From NCBI RefSeq assembly GCF_051549855.1, contig NZ_CP196080.1, positions 558,001 to 622,000 on the forward strand: a stretch of DNA of 64,000 nucleotides, read 5' to 3'. A program made the translations under genes and the position numbers. This stretch comes from Metamycoplasma sp051549855. GTDB taxonomy: Bacteria > Bacillota_I > Bacilli_A > Mycoplasmatales > Metamycoplasmataceae. The notes beneath the pieces are model-generated. The model was given only the letters and a program-made list of their open reading frames with translations, searched no databases and was not told where the DNA came from. Positions 10,801 to 21,042 of the stretch are shown here, in pieces; the first letter of the stretch is position 1; every line of letters begins with the position of its first letter.

Positions 10801-13800
10801 GCTTTTTTCTTATCACCATTTGTATCAACTAGTAAATATTTTTTAATAGCAAATGTAGGATAGGCACTAACTACCCGGTCAAATCCATCTTCATTAACAT
10901 AAACTAGAGCTTGCTTCTTAGTGTCGACTTGTAAGTTTTCTTCGTTAATTACTGGGTACAAGTAGTCAGCAGAAATATCATCACCAATAATTACGTATTC
11001 AAGCGAGTTAATTACAATCTTGTATTTTGGATCTAGTTGTGAGACAAACTGAGCCATTAAAAATGGATTAGATAAGTATTTACTTAGATCGCCTTTGTAT
11101 ACTTCCTTGTTATTTTTTGTTAAGAAAGCATTATTAACTTTTGCTAAATATGAAGCAGAATCTGAGTAAACAATTAAGTTATTAATAACAATATTTCCTG
11201 TGGCTGAGTAGAAAACATGACGGAAAATGTCATTAATATTAAGGCCAAAAATAACTGGATTATTGTTATTAAAACTACTAATTTTGGCGCTTATTCAGTT
11301 TAAGTATGAAACGTCAAGTTCAATGTTTTTATCTCCTTCAGATTCATTTGTTCCGGCATTTTTATCAAGCGGAGCAAAGTATAAAGGTTCAAGCATCTTA
11401 GCAAGCTGATCAAGACTCATTGTTTCAATTGTGTTTGGTAAATTATCCAAGATGTATTTTAGATTTCCGACATTAGTCTTTTCAGTAATAGCTGATCATA
11501 GTAAAATTTGTGGAAAACTTAGAGCAATGTAAGGGTTTAAAATTGCACTGTTTAGACCAAAAATGCTTACTGTTTTTGATAATTTTGTAGCAGCCAACAT
11601 ATCGCGATAAAGAATGTCTAATTCATAATCGCTAACAACTAAAGGTTCTAATGTAGAAGCATTTGATTTTATAAAACTATTTAGAAACTCTTTTTGACTT
11701 TGAACAAAGAATGTAGGGAAAATAGTTGCAGAATTAATCAAGCTAAATTGTTGAACTAGTTGATAAATGTTATCACTTAATACTTGTTTGATAATTTGAT
11801 TATTAGTTTGCAAATTAACTGGTAATTGTGCAATAAATTTATCAATTATGTTTGCATTAATTACTTGTTGAGTTGTGGCAAGATTGTCACTTAATCCATA
11901 GCTGATTTTTAGTTTAGTTGCATTATTGTTTTCATCCGCTCCTAATATTGAACCAAATGAAGGAATAGGGTTAGCAACCGCACCATAGTTTAGAACTATA
12001 TTTTTTACGTCCTGGCTTTGTGCAAATTCAAATAAGTTTAAAAGAATTTTTTGTACATCAGTTAATGAAATTTCAGATCTTGAATTTCTTAATTGGTAGG
12101 CCAAACTAATTCATGGTGAAAACAGTACTAATTCCTGATTGATTGTTCCGTTTGTGTCATTAGCCATAAATTGTTTTAAAAGCGGACTAATGTTGTTGTA
12201 AAGAAGCTTAAAGTAACCGTCATAGACTGGATCTTGTGGGTTTAATAAAGCTGAACGATAAGCTAAGTCTCCAAAAGATTTAACTTGTTTGGTTACGTCG
12301 TCTTTAAATGTTAAATTAACTTGATTGCTTGTTAAGCCGTAGTTTTGTAATTTTAGTTTTTTAACAAGATTAATATAGTTATCAAGTTTAACTACTACTT
12401 TAGCTAAATCATTAAAATCGGCACTTGAAACTTGTACGACTGAAGACAAGAAATTAGTTTCTTCGATTGTTAAGTCACTATTTCCTTGTGCGATTTTATT
12501 TCTTAATGCTGACATTTTGTCTAAATCGTAAGCACCTATAGAATTGTCAACATAACTAGTTTTTGAATCTTTTTTGGCAAAACCTAATAGACTAAATAGT
12601 CCTACATCAGTAATTGATATTTTATTTTTATCTTCGGCAGGAAGCTGTAAACCGATTAAGTCAATAGGTTTGTAGGTTGCGCTTGATAAGTTGAAAATTG
12701 TTGTTAGCGCTTCTTTAAATTGTTTGAATTTATTGACTGATTTAGTATTTGACTGTTCTGACACTTGACTAATTGAAGCAATGACAGAGGCTAAAAACTC
12801 GTTTTGTTTAATCGTTCTTGTGTAATTATTTTTGAAACTGATTGAACCAATTACCAATTCAATTTTGTGTAGGTTTTTTGCTAAGAAATAATTGAATGAT
12901 TGAGTTAGGTTTTTCAGTGAAAATAAATCAATTAATTCGTTTAAACCTTCAGCAACATTGCTATAAGGTTCTTTTGAGCCGTCTTTGTAAGCATTAAATT
13001 TTTCAAACAGTGTTTTAATCGAGTTTCTGTTTGCGGTACTCAATTCTTTGTCTGCATCTACATAACTTTTGACAATTAGTTGATAAATACTATGCGGTTG
13101 TGACGGATTTAACAATGCGTTGAAATTTATCTGTGAAACCAAAGATTTCAGTGCTGTTTTTAGCTTTAATTCATCAAAACTTTGTAGCAAGAAGTTTAAT
13201 TTTTCTTCATTTGAAAGGATTCAGTATTCAGAATTAGGGTTTGAATAAATTTTGTATGGATGTTGTTGATATCAATTGTGAACTAAGGTTGAAAACTTAA
13301 TAAAGTCTAGTGAGCTAATCAATTGACTAACACTGCTTAACAGCGCTTCAAAATCTTTAATGTATCAAGTCAAGTCTCCAAGTCTAAAGTTCGGAATAAT
13401 GTTGCCTAACAATCCGTTAGTTGCGCCGGTAAAACTACTGATTAAAGACTCAATTGAGTTCAATTGGTCACTCAAATATTGTCTTTTCTGTTCGTCCGTG
13501 GCTTGTTTTTGATACTCAGAACGAATGTAATTAATAATATTGTTAAAGATTGAATAAATGAAGGCATTTCCATTAGTATTTGCAACAGTCACACCATCAA
13601 TATTCAGTGGCTGAGTTAAATTATATAGTCAGTCAAAAATAACAAGTTGCACAATTTGGTCGTTAGTTTTCCCTGTGGCAAGAAGGTTGTGAAATTTATT
13701 TTTTTCTACAGCCAGTTGTCCTGAGTAAAGAATTCTATCTAATTGATTCTCAGTAATTATTTTTGATAACTGAGTAGATAAAACAGCATCTTTAATTTGT

Positions 13801-16076
13801 TTAATTAAAACTCCAATTGAGTTATTTTGAGTAATATCTTCAACAGCGTTTGAGTCAACTGACCCAACTAGTAACGGTAAAGATGTTGAGTTTTTATAAA
13901 CACTGTCAATTTTTGCTCAACCATTGTCACCAATTTTTGCATTAATTGTTAAATTGTTCTTAATTAAAAAATCACTTAACTGTTCAATGGTTAATTCAGA
14001 AGACTGGTTTGAAAATAGTGCTTTTTGTCAAATCTCTTGACCATTTACATTTTTTAGTTCCAGAATAATGTATTTTGTTGCACCACTTTTTGAAGGTGCT
14101 TTTGTAATTCCGTATTGCACATTAATAGTGTTTGTTTTTTCCGAAGTCAGTGTCACTATCTTTGCTGCTCTTTGATAAGGAATTTTAGTTTCTGGATAGT
14201 AGTCAGTGTAATTTTCAAACAACACATTAACATCTAAATAAGCGGGATCTGGAGTATATCCACGATAAATGTATGTGATGATTGAAGATGCATAAATTGA
14301 AGGTAATTTGTAAATTCTATCTTTTTTAGATTCATCTTTTACCAATAAGTATTCATCTAAATTTTGAGGATTAATTGATGAGTTTAAAATTGAAGGATTT
14401 GATTGTTCATTAAACATTTTTCCAACATTTTGTTTAACTCCATCCACAACCATGTTACGATCACCGGTATTAATAAAGTGGAAAACTGTCTTTGTATTTT
14501 CTTCATCATTAATATTATCGACAGTGATAGTTTTTCTTAATCCAACATTTTCTAGGCCTGCCTTAGAAATAACCTCATCAATAATGCTGTTTTGAGCAAT
14601 TTTGCTTGCTCCTGAACTTATGTTGTTTCTTTTTTGCTGCAAAATAGATGTGTCTGAAATATTCTTAAATCACTGATTTTTAGCAAGTGTGGTCCAGTTA
14701 TCGTCATAGCCTTCTATTTCGCGGATTGTGTCTTTTGTTAAAGAAGTAGGATGATTATTTTTCGTTGCAAGTTTGATAGTAGTATCTTCTGGCGAAATGT
14801 TTTCTAAAACTGAGTTTCAAGAACCAAAAGGATTGTTACCTATTGATCTTCTCGTACTAATATTTTTTACTCAATAGCTAAATTCTTTAATATCTTTAGG
14901 AAGTTGCTTGTTATTTTGATTGTAAATTTGGCTTATGTAAGTTAAATATGTTCCGGTTCAATTTGATTTTGATTCTTGCTCGTTGTAGTCTCAATTTAGC
15001 TTGTAATTACGACGAATAAATTCAGTCTTCTTTTCAACTGTTTGAACTCAATCTGTTGGAATTGTATATTCATCATTACTTGAAAAAGTTTTCGTTGCAT
15101 TTTTGTTGAATTCTAAAGTTTTTAAATTATTGTCCAAAAAATAATTTGTTAAGCTGAAAGTATCATTTAACACAGCATTAGGATTAATATCTCTTTTTGT
15201 TATGTCATCTTTATTTTTAAAACTTAAATCTTTTGCACTATTACTAAAGTATCAACGACCATTATTTTCAACAAAACCTAATGATTTTAAAACATTGCTT
15301 CCACTAATAACTAGCACATTTTCAGTCAAGTCTCAAGTTTGATATTGTGATATATCGAAAGTAGCTTCTTGTGTAAAAGGATTAATAAATAAATCACCAG
15401 GGTTAACTAGATAGTCGTCTTTTTTAACATAGTCGTCACCGGAAGTGTTTATTACTTTGGCAATATCACTTAATTTAAAAGGTTTAATGAATTTGAATTG
15501 AGTATTTTTATCAATTGTTGTTTTGCTTTTTTGCAAGACATATTCGTTATCAACAACTTTGTATAAGTTAGCAACTTCGTTATCTAAAAATTTGATTTTG
15601 TTGTTTTCAAAATCAAAAACCACATTTCTGTTACCCCTTAAAGAATTTCAAAATCAGGTTTGAAAGCTTTCGGTATCAACATATGAACCTTTATCATTTG
15701 AGTTTTTAGTTAATTTTTCAAGTGGTAAGTAGTTCATATATTCAGTCGGGATGTTTAAATTACGTTCAACTGAATTGAAGCTTGTATTTTCTTCAGGAAC
15801 ATATATATCTGGTTGAGTGGTTGTATTACCATTATCATCAACTTGACTATATCATTCATTAGGAGCAGTTCCTGAAGGGTTAACGTCTAAGTCAACAGTT
15901 AAATCTTGCTGTCTAGAAACTTGTGAGAAATTTTTAAGAGTAGTTGTATAACTTTTTTTAACGTCAAATAGAAGTGTAAAAATTCCACAAGTTATAAACA
16001 TTAGAATTGTCAAACCTATGACTGTAATCTTGTTCTTAGAAAGTGATTTAAAAACCTCTTTTAACAAACGAATCAT
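7857..16076 (-). CDS. giant FtsX-like ABC transporter permease
   Basis: 2739-aa protein after decoding many TGA codons as Trp; all segments lie in one frame from ATG 16076 to TAA 7857-7859. Residues about 16-38 form one membrane segment. Residues about 40-1770 form a very large, probably extracellular region. A first FtsX-like core of several membrane helices follows (roughly residues 1780-2000, encoded near 10150-10720), then a second external region. A C-terminal three-to-four-helix FtsX block (about 2570-2735, encoded near 7900-8350) contains the typical ERNIATFSILGY cytoplasmic loop. Ordinary MacB permeases are about 650 aa, so the ectodomains are greatly enlarged. Coupled by a 1-nt overlap to its ATPase. 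Likely surface exposed; role unknown. Confidence 0.88.
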
Positions 16077-16130
16077 GTCTACCTCTTTTGGTGTTTATTA
16101 TTAATAAATAATAATATTTTAGCAAAATTC

Positions 16131-16158
16131 AAAAAAATGCAAAAAAATGCAAAAAAAT
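16131..16158. repeat. short tandem repeat, AAAAAAATGC unit
   Basis: Two exact copies of the 10-nt unit AAAAAAATGC (16131-16150) and a third partial copy running into the rsmG terminator. On the minus strand it forms successive T7 blocks behind the terminator stem. Confidence 0.6.
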
Positions 16159-16178
16159 AGAGTTTTTTGAAACTCTAT
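16141..16178 (-). terminator. intrinsic terminator after rsmG
   Basis: Inverted repeat ATAGAGTTT-TTTG-AAACTCTAT at 16157-16178, followed on the minus strand by T8 and further T7 blocks. It begins 10 nt after the rsmG stop and separates prs-rsmG from the permease gene. Confidence 0.85.
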
Positions 16179-16187
16179 CTAAAATTA

Positions 16188-16892
16188 TTATTTTTCTTTG
16201 CTAATGACTGCTCAAGGACGAGGATAAGACTCAGGGGCTGAATTTTTTTTATACACTTTCACCAAGTTGTTTTCACGGGTGTTTTCAAAGTAAAAAGTGT
16301 TGATTTCAGTGTTTATTTTCAGTGTTTTTATTATTTTTTCTGAATCTTGTAGTTCTTGATTAATATTTTTACTTTTAATAAAAACTTGTTGTGAACCTAT
16401 TTTTCCTAACTGACAGCTTATTTCTAAAAGTTTCTTTAATTCTGTAACTGCGCGTGCTGTTACTAAATCAAAATATTCCTTTTTGTCTTTTACGTCTTCG
16501 GCGCGTTTGGTTATTATTTCAATATTTAGATTTAATTTCTGTGATACTTCCTTTAAAAACAAACATCGTTTTTGCATCGGCTCGATTACGCTCAATTTTA
16601 CTTTATCTTTATTTACTATTAAGTAAGGTACACTAGGAAAACCAGCTCCTGCACCAATATCTGCAAGAGTATAAACTTTATTTTCAGATAAGTCGAAAGC
16701 TTTTTCAAGCAGTAAAATTGATTCAATCAAGCCTTCTTTGACTAGTCTTTCATCGGTGAAACCAGTTAAATTCATAACTTGATTTTTTTCTTCAATCATT
16801 TCATAATATTGATAAAGTTTATCAATTTGATCGTTGCTTAAGTTGGGTAAATAATTAAGAAAAATCTTCGAAGTTTTCTGTTTTGAAAGCAT
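16188..16892 (-). CDS. rsmG: 16S rRNA (guanine-N7)-methyltransferase RsmG
   Basis: 234 aa, the usual length for RsmG/GidB, the SAM-dependent enzyme that makes m7G527 of 16S rRNA. The SAM-binding motif I DIGAGAGFPS lies near residue 76 and the motif MNLTGFTDE near residue 40, both typical. In-frame TGA at 16212 is Trp in the conserved C-terminal SYPRPW segment; the stop is TAA 16188-16190. The ATG at 16892 lies inside the 3' end of prs (38-nt overlap), so translation is coupled to prs. A terminator follows directly. Confidence 0.93.
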
Positions 16893-17838
16893 TATAAATT
16901 CCTGTTATTGATTTTCTTTCAATGTTTGATTTTATAACATGAGCCAATAAGAAACCAAGCGAAAGAATTTTGATTTTTTTGAATTTTTTTAAGTGTTCTG
17001 TTGCTAGCGAATTAGTGATGATAACTTCGCTAATAACATCATCATTTTCAAACATTTCAAAACCTTTTGAAAATATTCCGTGAGTAGCAGCAACTATAAC
17101 TTGTTTTGCGCCATTTTCTCTTAAAACATGGGCTGCTTTGATGATTGTTCCACCTGTATCAATAATGTCATCGATGATAACAACATTCTTGTTATTAACA
17201 TCTCCTAAAACTCCCATTACTTCACTCACATTTGGAGCAGTTCTTCTTTTGTCAACAATTGCAATTTGCACATCATGAGAAATAATTTCTGACAACTGAC
17301 GTGCACGAACAGCACCACCATGATCAGGGCTAGTAACAGTAAATTTATGCTCGCGTTTTCTTAGTTCTTCAGCAAAAATTAATTGTCCTTTTAAATCATC
17401 TAGAGCAATATCAAAAAAACCTTGAATCGATGAGTTGTGCAAGTCAACAGTAATAAGTTTTGTGACTCCAGCAGTTTGTAATAAATCGGCCATTAACTTG
17501 GCACTGATTGGTTGTCTTCCGTCTACTTTTCTATCTTGACGTGCATAGCCATAGTAAGTCATAACAACATTAATAGTTTTTGCACTTGCTCTCTTTAGCG
17601 AGTCAATAAAAATCAAAATATCCATGTAGTTATCGTTAACTGGTGAACCAGTATTACAAATAACGTAAGTGTTTAAATTTCTTACTGTTATTTCACTAGA
17701 AATCATTCTTTCGCCATCGCTAAAGACAGTTTTTTTTGGCTTTTGAACCTCAATATTTAAAATTTGTCCAATTTCTTGAGCTAATTCTCAAGAATTATCC
17801 ATACCGAAAATAATTGAATCTTTATATATTTTTTCCAT
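16855..17838 (-). CDS. prs: ribose-phosphate pyrophosphokinase
   Basis: 327 aa. Makes PRPP from ribose 5-phosphate and ATP for nucleotide and NAD synthesis in the cytosol. The PRPP-binding loop DDIIDTGGT is present, as are the TYYGYARQDRK flexible-loop region and the SPDHGG motif. The start is ATG 17838, because the segment upstream of the internal Met at 17706 carries conserved N-terminal sequence including an in-frame TGA-Trp at 17788-17790; an AAGGTT site precedes it. Stop TAA 16855-16857. First gene of a prs-rsmG pair; the PRPP product would feed pncB elsewhere in the window. Confidence 0.95.
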
Positions 17839-17942
17839 TCTTGAACCTTAAGTAATTAATATTTATTTTAACTATTTAAATTTTAATATATTGCTTTGCA
17901 TTTTCAATCTCTTGAGAGACAAAAAGTAAGTAAAAAGATACA

Positions 17943-17963
17943 AAAAATGCAGTCAATGACTGC
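17943..17963 (-). terminator. intrinsic terminator after orphan ABC ATPase
   Basis: GCAGTCA-A-TGACTGC stem (17949-17963) followed on the minus strand by A and T6. It lies 10 nt after the end of the ATPase gene. Confidence 0.8.
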
Positions 17964-17973
17964 TTTTGAAATA

Positions 17974-18696
17974 TTACTCGAAGATTTTTTGAATCTCTTG
18001 TTCAGATAATAATTGAACTTTTCCCTGGCTGAAAATTGTGCCATTTTTTATAGCGATATAATGTTTGAAATATTTTTTAACAAGACTGATATCGTGCATT
18101 ATTGCCACTATAGTTATATTTTGTTCGCTATGTAATTTTTGCAATTTTTCAACAAAAATATCACTCATTTTTATATCTAAATTATTTGTCGGTTCATCAA
18201 TTAAAAAAAGATCTTTTTTCTTTAAAAATAGCTTTGCTAGTTGCAGTCTTTGCTTTTGTCCGCCACTCAATTTAGCAATGGGCTCATATTTTTTGTCTGC
18301 TAAATTCAATTCTTTTAAAATTGAATTTATTTTATCAAACCTTTTAGCAGTCAGAAAACTGAAAAAGTACTCACGAGCAATACTTTTTAGCACAGTATCA
18401 TTTTCGATCAGAATATTTTCTTGTGAAAAATAAGCAATATTTTTTAGCATGTTTTTGCGTTGCTTTTTAGTCATTTTATAAATTGAAATATTTTCAAATT
18501 CTATATCTCCACTTACTGACTTTAATTCTTTGAAAATAGCATTTAAAAAAGTGCTTTTTCCTGCTCCTGAAGGTCCAATAATTGCTAAAAAATCACTTTT
18601 TTGAATTTCTGTATTTATGTTGTGGAGTTGTGCTGACTTTGAACTAGTATAAGATCCTGAAAAATTAATAAATTTAATCACGTTATTTAATTCCAT
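17974..18696 (-). CDS. ABC transporter ATP-binding protein (PhnC-like), orphan
   Basis: 240 aa. Walker A GPSGAGKST near residue 41, signature LSGGQ near 144, Walker B LFLIDEPTNNLD near 162 and H-loop MHD near 201. It resembles the ATPase of the riboswitch-controlled transporter at 30.7-31.5 kb: both have a long inserted helical stretch before the signature and the sequence D(I/L)S(L/M)VKKYF near the C-terminus. No permease or binding-protein gene is adjacent; it stands between prs and rpmB with its own terminator. It could serve the same PhnE-like permease or another transporter elsewhere. Substrate unknown. Confidence 0.85.
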   Translation of the reverse strand: MELNNVIKFINFSGSYTSSKSAQLHNINTEIQKSDFLAIIGPSGAGKSTFLNAIFKELKSVSGDIEFENISIYKMTKKQRKNMLKNIAYFSQENILIENDTVLKSIAREYFFSFLTAKRFDKINSILKELNLADKKYEPIAKLSGGQKQRLQLAKLFLKKKDLFLIDEPTNNLDIKMSDIFVEKLQKLHSEQNITIVAIMHDISLVKKYFKHYIAIKNGTIFSQGKVQLLSEQEIQKIFE

Positions 18697-18717
18697 ATTT
18701 TCTAATTATACAAGCAA

Positions 18718-18739
18718 TAAAAAATGCCGCCTAAGCGAC
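18718..18739 (-). terminator. intrinsic terminator after rpmB
   Basis: GTCGC-TTAG-GCGGC stem (one G-U pair; plus-strand 18726-18739), then A and T6 reading minus. It lies about 20 nt after the rpmB stop. Confidence 0.7.
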
Positions 18740-18760
18740 ACATCATTTCATGAATTTTAA

Positions 18761-18955
18761 TTAAGCTGTAAGTCCATATTTTTTCAATGTTCTTGCAGTT
18801 TTTGCAGTAACACGATATGTTTTCTTTTGCCCATTTTCTAAGACAGTAACTTTTTGTAAGTTTAGATCAAATCTTCTTTTTGTAGCGTTTAGAGCGTGTG
18901 ATCTTTTGTTACCGCTTAGAGCTTTTTTACCGGTTAATTGATCTTTTCCTGGCAT
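18761..18955 (-). CDS. rpmB: 50S ribosomal protein L28
   Basis: 64 aa, the normal size of L28. It shows the family pattern: GKKALSGNKRSHA at residues 9-21 (the S-x-A-x-N-K-x-x-R-x-x-N-like region), then TKRRFDLNLQKV and the C-terminal TAKTARTLKKYG segment. It is a structural component of the large subunit. Monocistronic here: a terminator follows, and a strong AAAGGAGT ribosome-binding site precedes the ATG at the proper distance. The leader carries a 14-nt perfect palindrome (18977-18990). Divergent from the fakA-plsX-smc operon. Confidence 0.95.
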   Translation of the reverse strand: MPGKDQLTGKKALSGNKRSHALNATKRRFDLNLQKVTVLENGQKKTYRVTAKTARTLKKYGLTA

Positions 18956-18976
18956 TTAAAACTCCTTTACGTATAG

Positions 18977-18990
18977 ATTATTCGAATAAT
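18977..18990. repeat. 14-nt perfect palindrome upstream of rpmB
   Basis: ATTATTCGAATAAT, self-complementary, about 22 nt before the rpmB ATG and just upstream of its ribosome-binding site. It could be part of the promoter or leader region or chance in AT-rich DNA. Confidence 0.5.
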
Positions 18991-19047
18991 ATGTATTATT
19001 TTAACACAAAAAGGCACTTGTTTTTGTTTTTGAGTCTTTAGGAAGCT

Positions 19048-19096
19048 TGTTAGGTTATACCTAACAGAAAAAAGGAGGTGTGGTATAATTCTCAAA
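19048..19096 (+). promoter_or_regulatory. extended -10 promoter with upstream palindrome, for the Asp23-fakA-plsX-rnc-smc operon
   Basis: An extended -10 TGGTATAAT occupies 19081-19089, placing the transcript start about at the ATG (19098), so the mRNA is probably leaderless. A perfect inverted repeat TGTTAGGT-TAT-ACCTAACA (19048-19066) covers the -35 region. A strong AAAGGAGGTG anti-SD match (19071-19080) sits 17 nt before the ATG and would fall outside a leaderless mRNA. Confidence 0.6.
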
Positions 19097-19097
19097 T

Positions 19098-19397
19098 ATG
19101 AAAACAGTAGACATCAAAGAACAAATCACTGGAATTGTATCAAGAGTTGTAGGAGTTATAGGCTTTTCGTCGCTTAATTTTGATGAACCTGCAACTACAT
19201 TAGAAAATGATTTTGACAAAGGAATTGAAATCAACATTAACGAAAATCAAGTAAGCATCAAAATTGCTTTGATAATTCTTTCAAGCGTTAGTGTAAAAGG
19301 ACTAGCGGATGAAATTAGTCAAAGAATTATCTATCGATTAGAAAAACAAAAAATGAGCTTGCAAAATTTGAATATTTTTATTAGAGGTATTGAATAA
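19098..19397 (+). CDS. Asp23/Gls24 family protein
   Basis: 99 aa, the compact single-domain form of the Asp23/Gls24 (alkaline shock) family, DUF322. The residues VSRVVGVIGFSSLN followed by a variable loop, then ININENQVSIKIAL and VSVKGLADEISQRI match the family pattern. In Firmicutes this small gene (yloU-like) normally precedes the fatty-acid kinase gene, as here: its TAA overlaps the fakA ATG (TAATG). The biochemical role is unknown; envelope association is proposed for relatives. It is the first gene of the operon and probably has a leaderless transcript. Confidence 0.85.
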   Translation: MKTVDIKEQITGIVSRVVGVIGFSSLNFDEPATTLENDFDKGIEININENQVSIKIALIILSSVSVKGLADEISQRIIYRLEKQKMSLQNLNIFIRGIE

Positions 19398-21037
19398 TGA
19401 AGACTATTAACGGAAAAGATTGAAAGTATGCAGTTATATCCGCGGCAAACAATTTAAGTAACAATAAAAACCAAGTAGACGCATTGAATGTTTTCCCTGT
19501 TCCTGATGGAGACACTGGAACCAACATGAATGCAACAATCCAAGAAGCGCGAAACGCCTTGATGCAAATAGATGATAGTCAGTGCCAAGAACTTAGTTAC
19601 GTTGCTAACTTAGTTGCACAAAATATGCTTATGGGTGCTAGAGGAAACTCGGGAGTCATTCTTTCACAAATATTTAGAGGTTTTGCTAACGAATTTAAAA
19701 ATAAAAAACAAGCCACAGCATCAGAAGTTGTTCAAGCATTTAAATCAGCAAAAGAAACAGCATACAAAGCCGTTTTAAAACCTGTTGAAGGAACAATTTT
19801 GACAGTTATTCGTGAAACTAGCGAACAACTTGCTAAAAATGTTTTGGCTTCGGCCGAAATTTCTAATGTCTTTAGCAAAGCTTATGAATACGCTCGTCAA
19901 AGTTGTGATAAAACCCCTAAACTATTACCAATTTTAAAAGAAGTTGGAGTTGTTGACTCAGGAGGAGAAGGTCTAGTTAAGATTTTTGAAGGTATTTCAG
20001 CATACTTATCTGGAAATCCTGTTGAAGAGAAAGAAAGCACTGACAGCATTAATAAATTTATCAATGACAATGAAGTTTTTGATGGTGAATTTGGTTACTG
20101 TACTGAATTTATTGTTGAATTACAAAAACCACATAGTTTCGATAAAAATTACTTGGTTAAAAAATTAGAAAAACATGGAAATTCAATTGTTGTCGTTCAA
20201 GATGACTCATATTTAAAAGTCCACGTTCATGCAATTAAACCTGGAAATATTTTAAATTCAGTGCAATCATTGGGTGAGTTTATTAAAATCAAGATTGAAA
20301 ACATGACTCAACAAGCAAACAAGTCAAAAGAAAATGCTGAAAAAGCCAAAAAAACAACTGAAAATAATGAAAAAATCCAAGTTAAATGTGGATTAATTTC
20401 ATGCAACTCTGGTGAAGGTATTACAAATTTAATCAAAGAATATGGAGCACACATTGTAATTGAAGGAGGATGAACTAACAACCCTTCAATCCAAGATATT
20501 CTTAAAGCAATAGAAAAAATTCATGCTAAAACTGTCTTCATTCTTCCAAATAATTCAAACATCATTCTTTCAGCACAACAAGCTTCGCAAATTAGTGGTA
20601 AGAAAAATATTGTTATTATTCCAACTAAAAACCAAATGGAAGGACTTGCTGCTGCCTTAAACTTTAATGAAGATTCTAGTGCTAAAGATAATGAAGAAAA
20701 TATGAAAGATGCAGTTCGTTCAGTAAAAACCGCTGAAGTTACTTATGCTGTAAAAGACACTAAATTGAATGGTGTTAAGATTAAAAAAGGTTCATATCTT
20801 GCAATTTCAAAGGGCAAAGTAGTTTCAACTCATAAAACGCATAATCAAGCTGCTATTAGTCTTTTTGACTCAATGATTGATGATGATAGCGAAATTGTTA
20901 ACATTTTCTACGGTCAGGAAGCAAGTGAAGCTGACGCACAAGAATTAAAAAATTACATTCAAACTAATTATGAAATCGAAGTTGAAATCAATGCTGGTGG
21001 ACAGGCACTTTACCCTTACTACATTAGTGTTGAATAA
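19397..21037 (+). CDS. fakA: fatty acid kinase subunit FakA (DAK2 domain)
   Basis: 546 aa. The N-terminal DAK2/DhaL-like kinase domain has the VFPVPDGDTGTNM nucleotide/Mg-binding motif near residues 31-43 and GARGNSGVILSQ near 79-90. A middle domain and the C-terminal FakA-type domain follow. FakA phosphorylates FakB-bound fatty acids to acyl phosphates, the substrates of the PlsX/PlsY route, which fits plsX being next. TGA codons at 19421 and 20471 are Trp. Start ATG overlaps the upstream stop. A short Lys/Glu-rich linker near residues 310-330 is less conserved. No fakB was seen in this window. Confidence 0.93.
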
Positions 21038-21042
21038 TAAAT

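Noticed and set aside
16131..16158. AAAAAAATGC repeats considered as a start of a repeat array or CRISPR
   Set aside because: Only two full copies and no spacers; no CRISPR array or cas gene is present anywhere in the window.
18065..18433. 122-codon plus-strand ORF across the orphan ABC ATPase
   Set aside because: Antisense to Walker B and signature motifs of the ATPase; a shadow.
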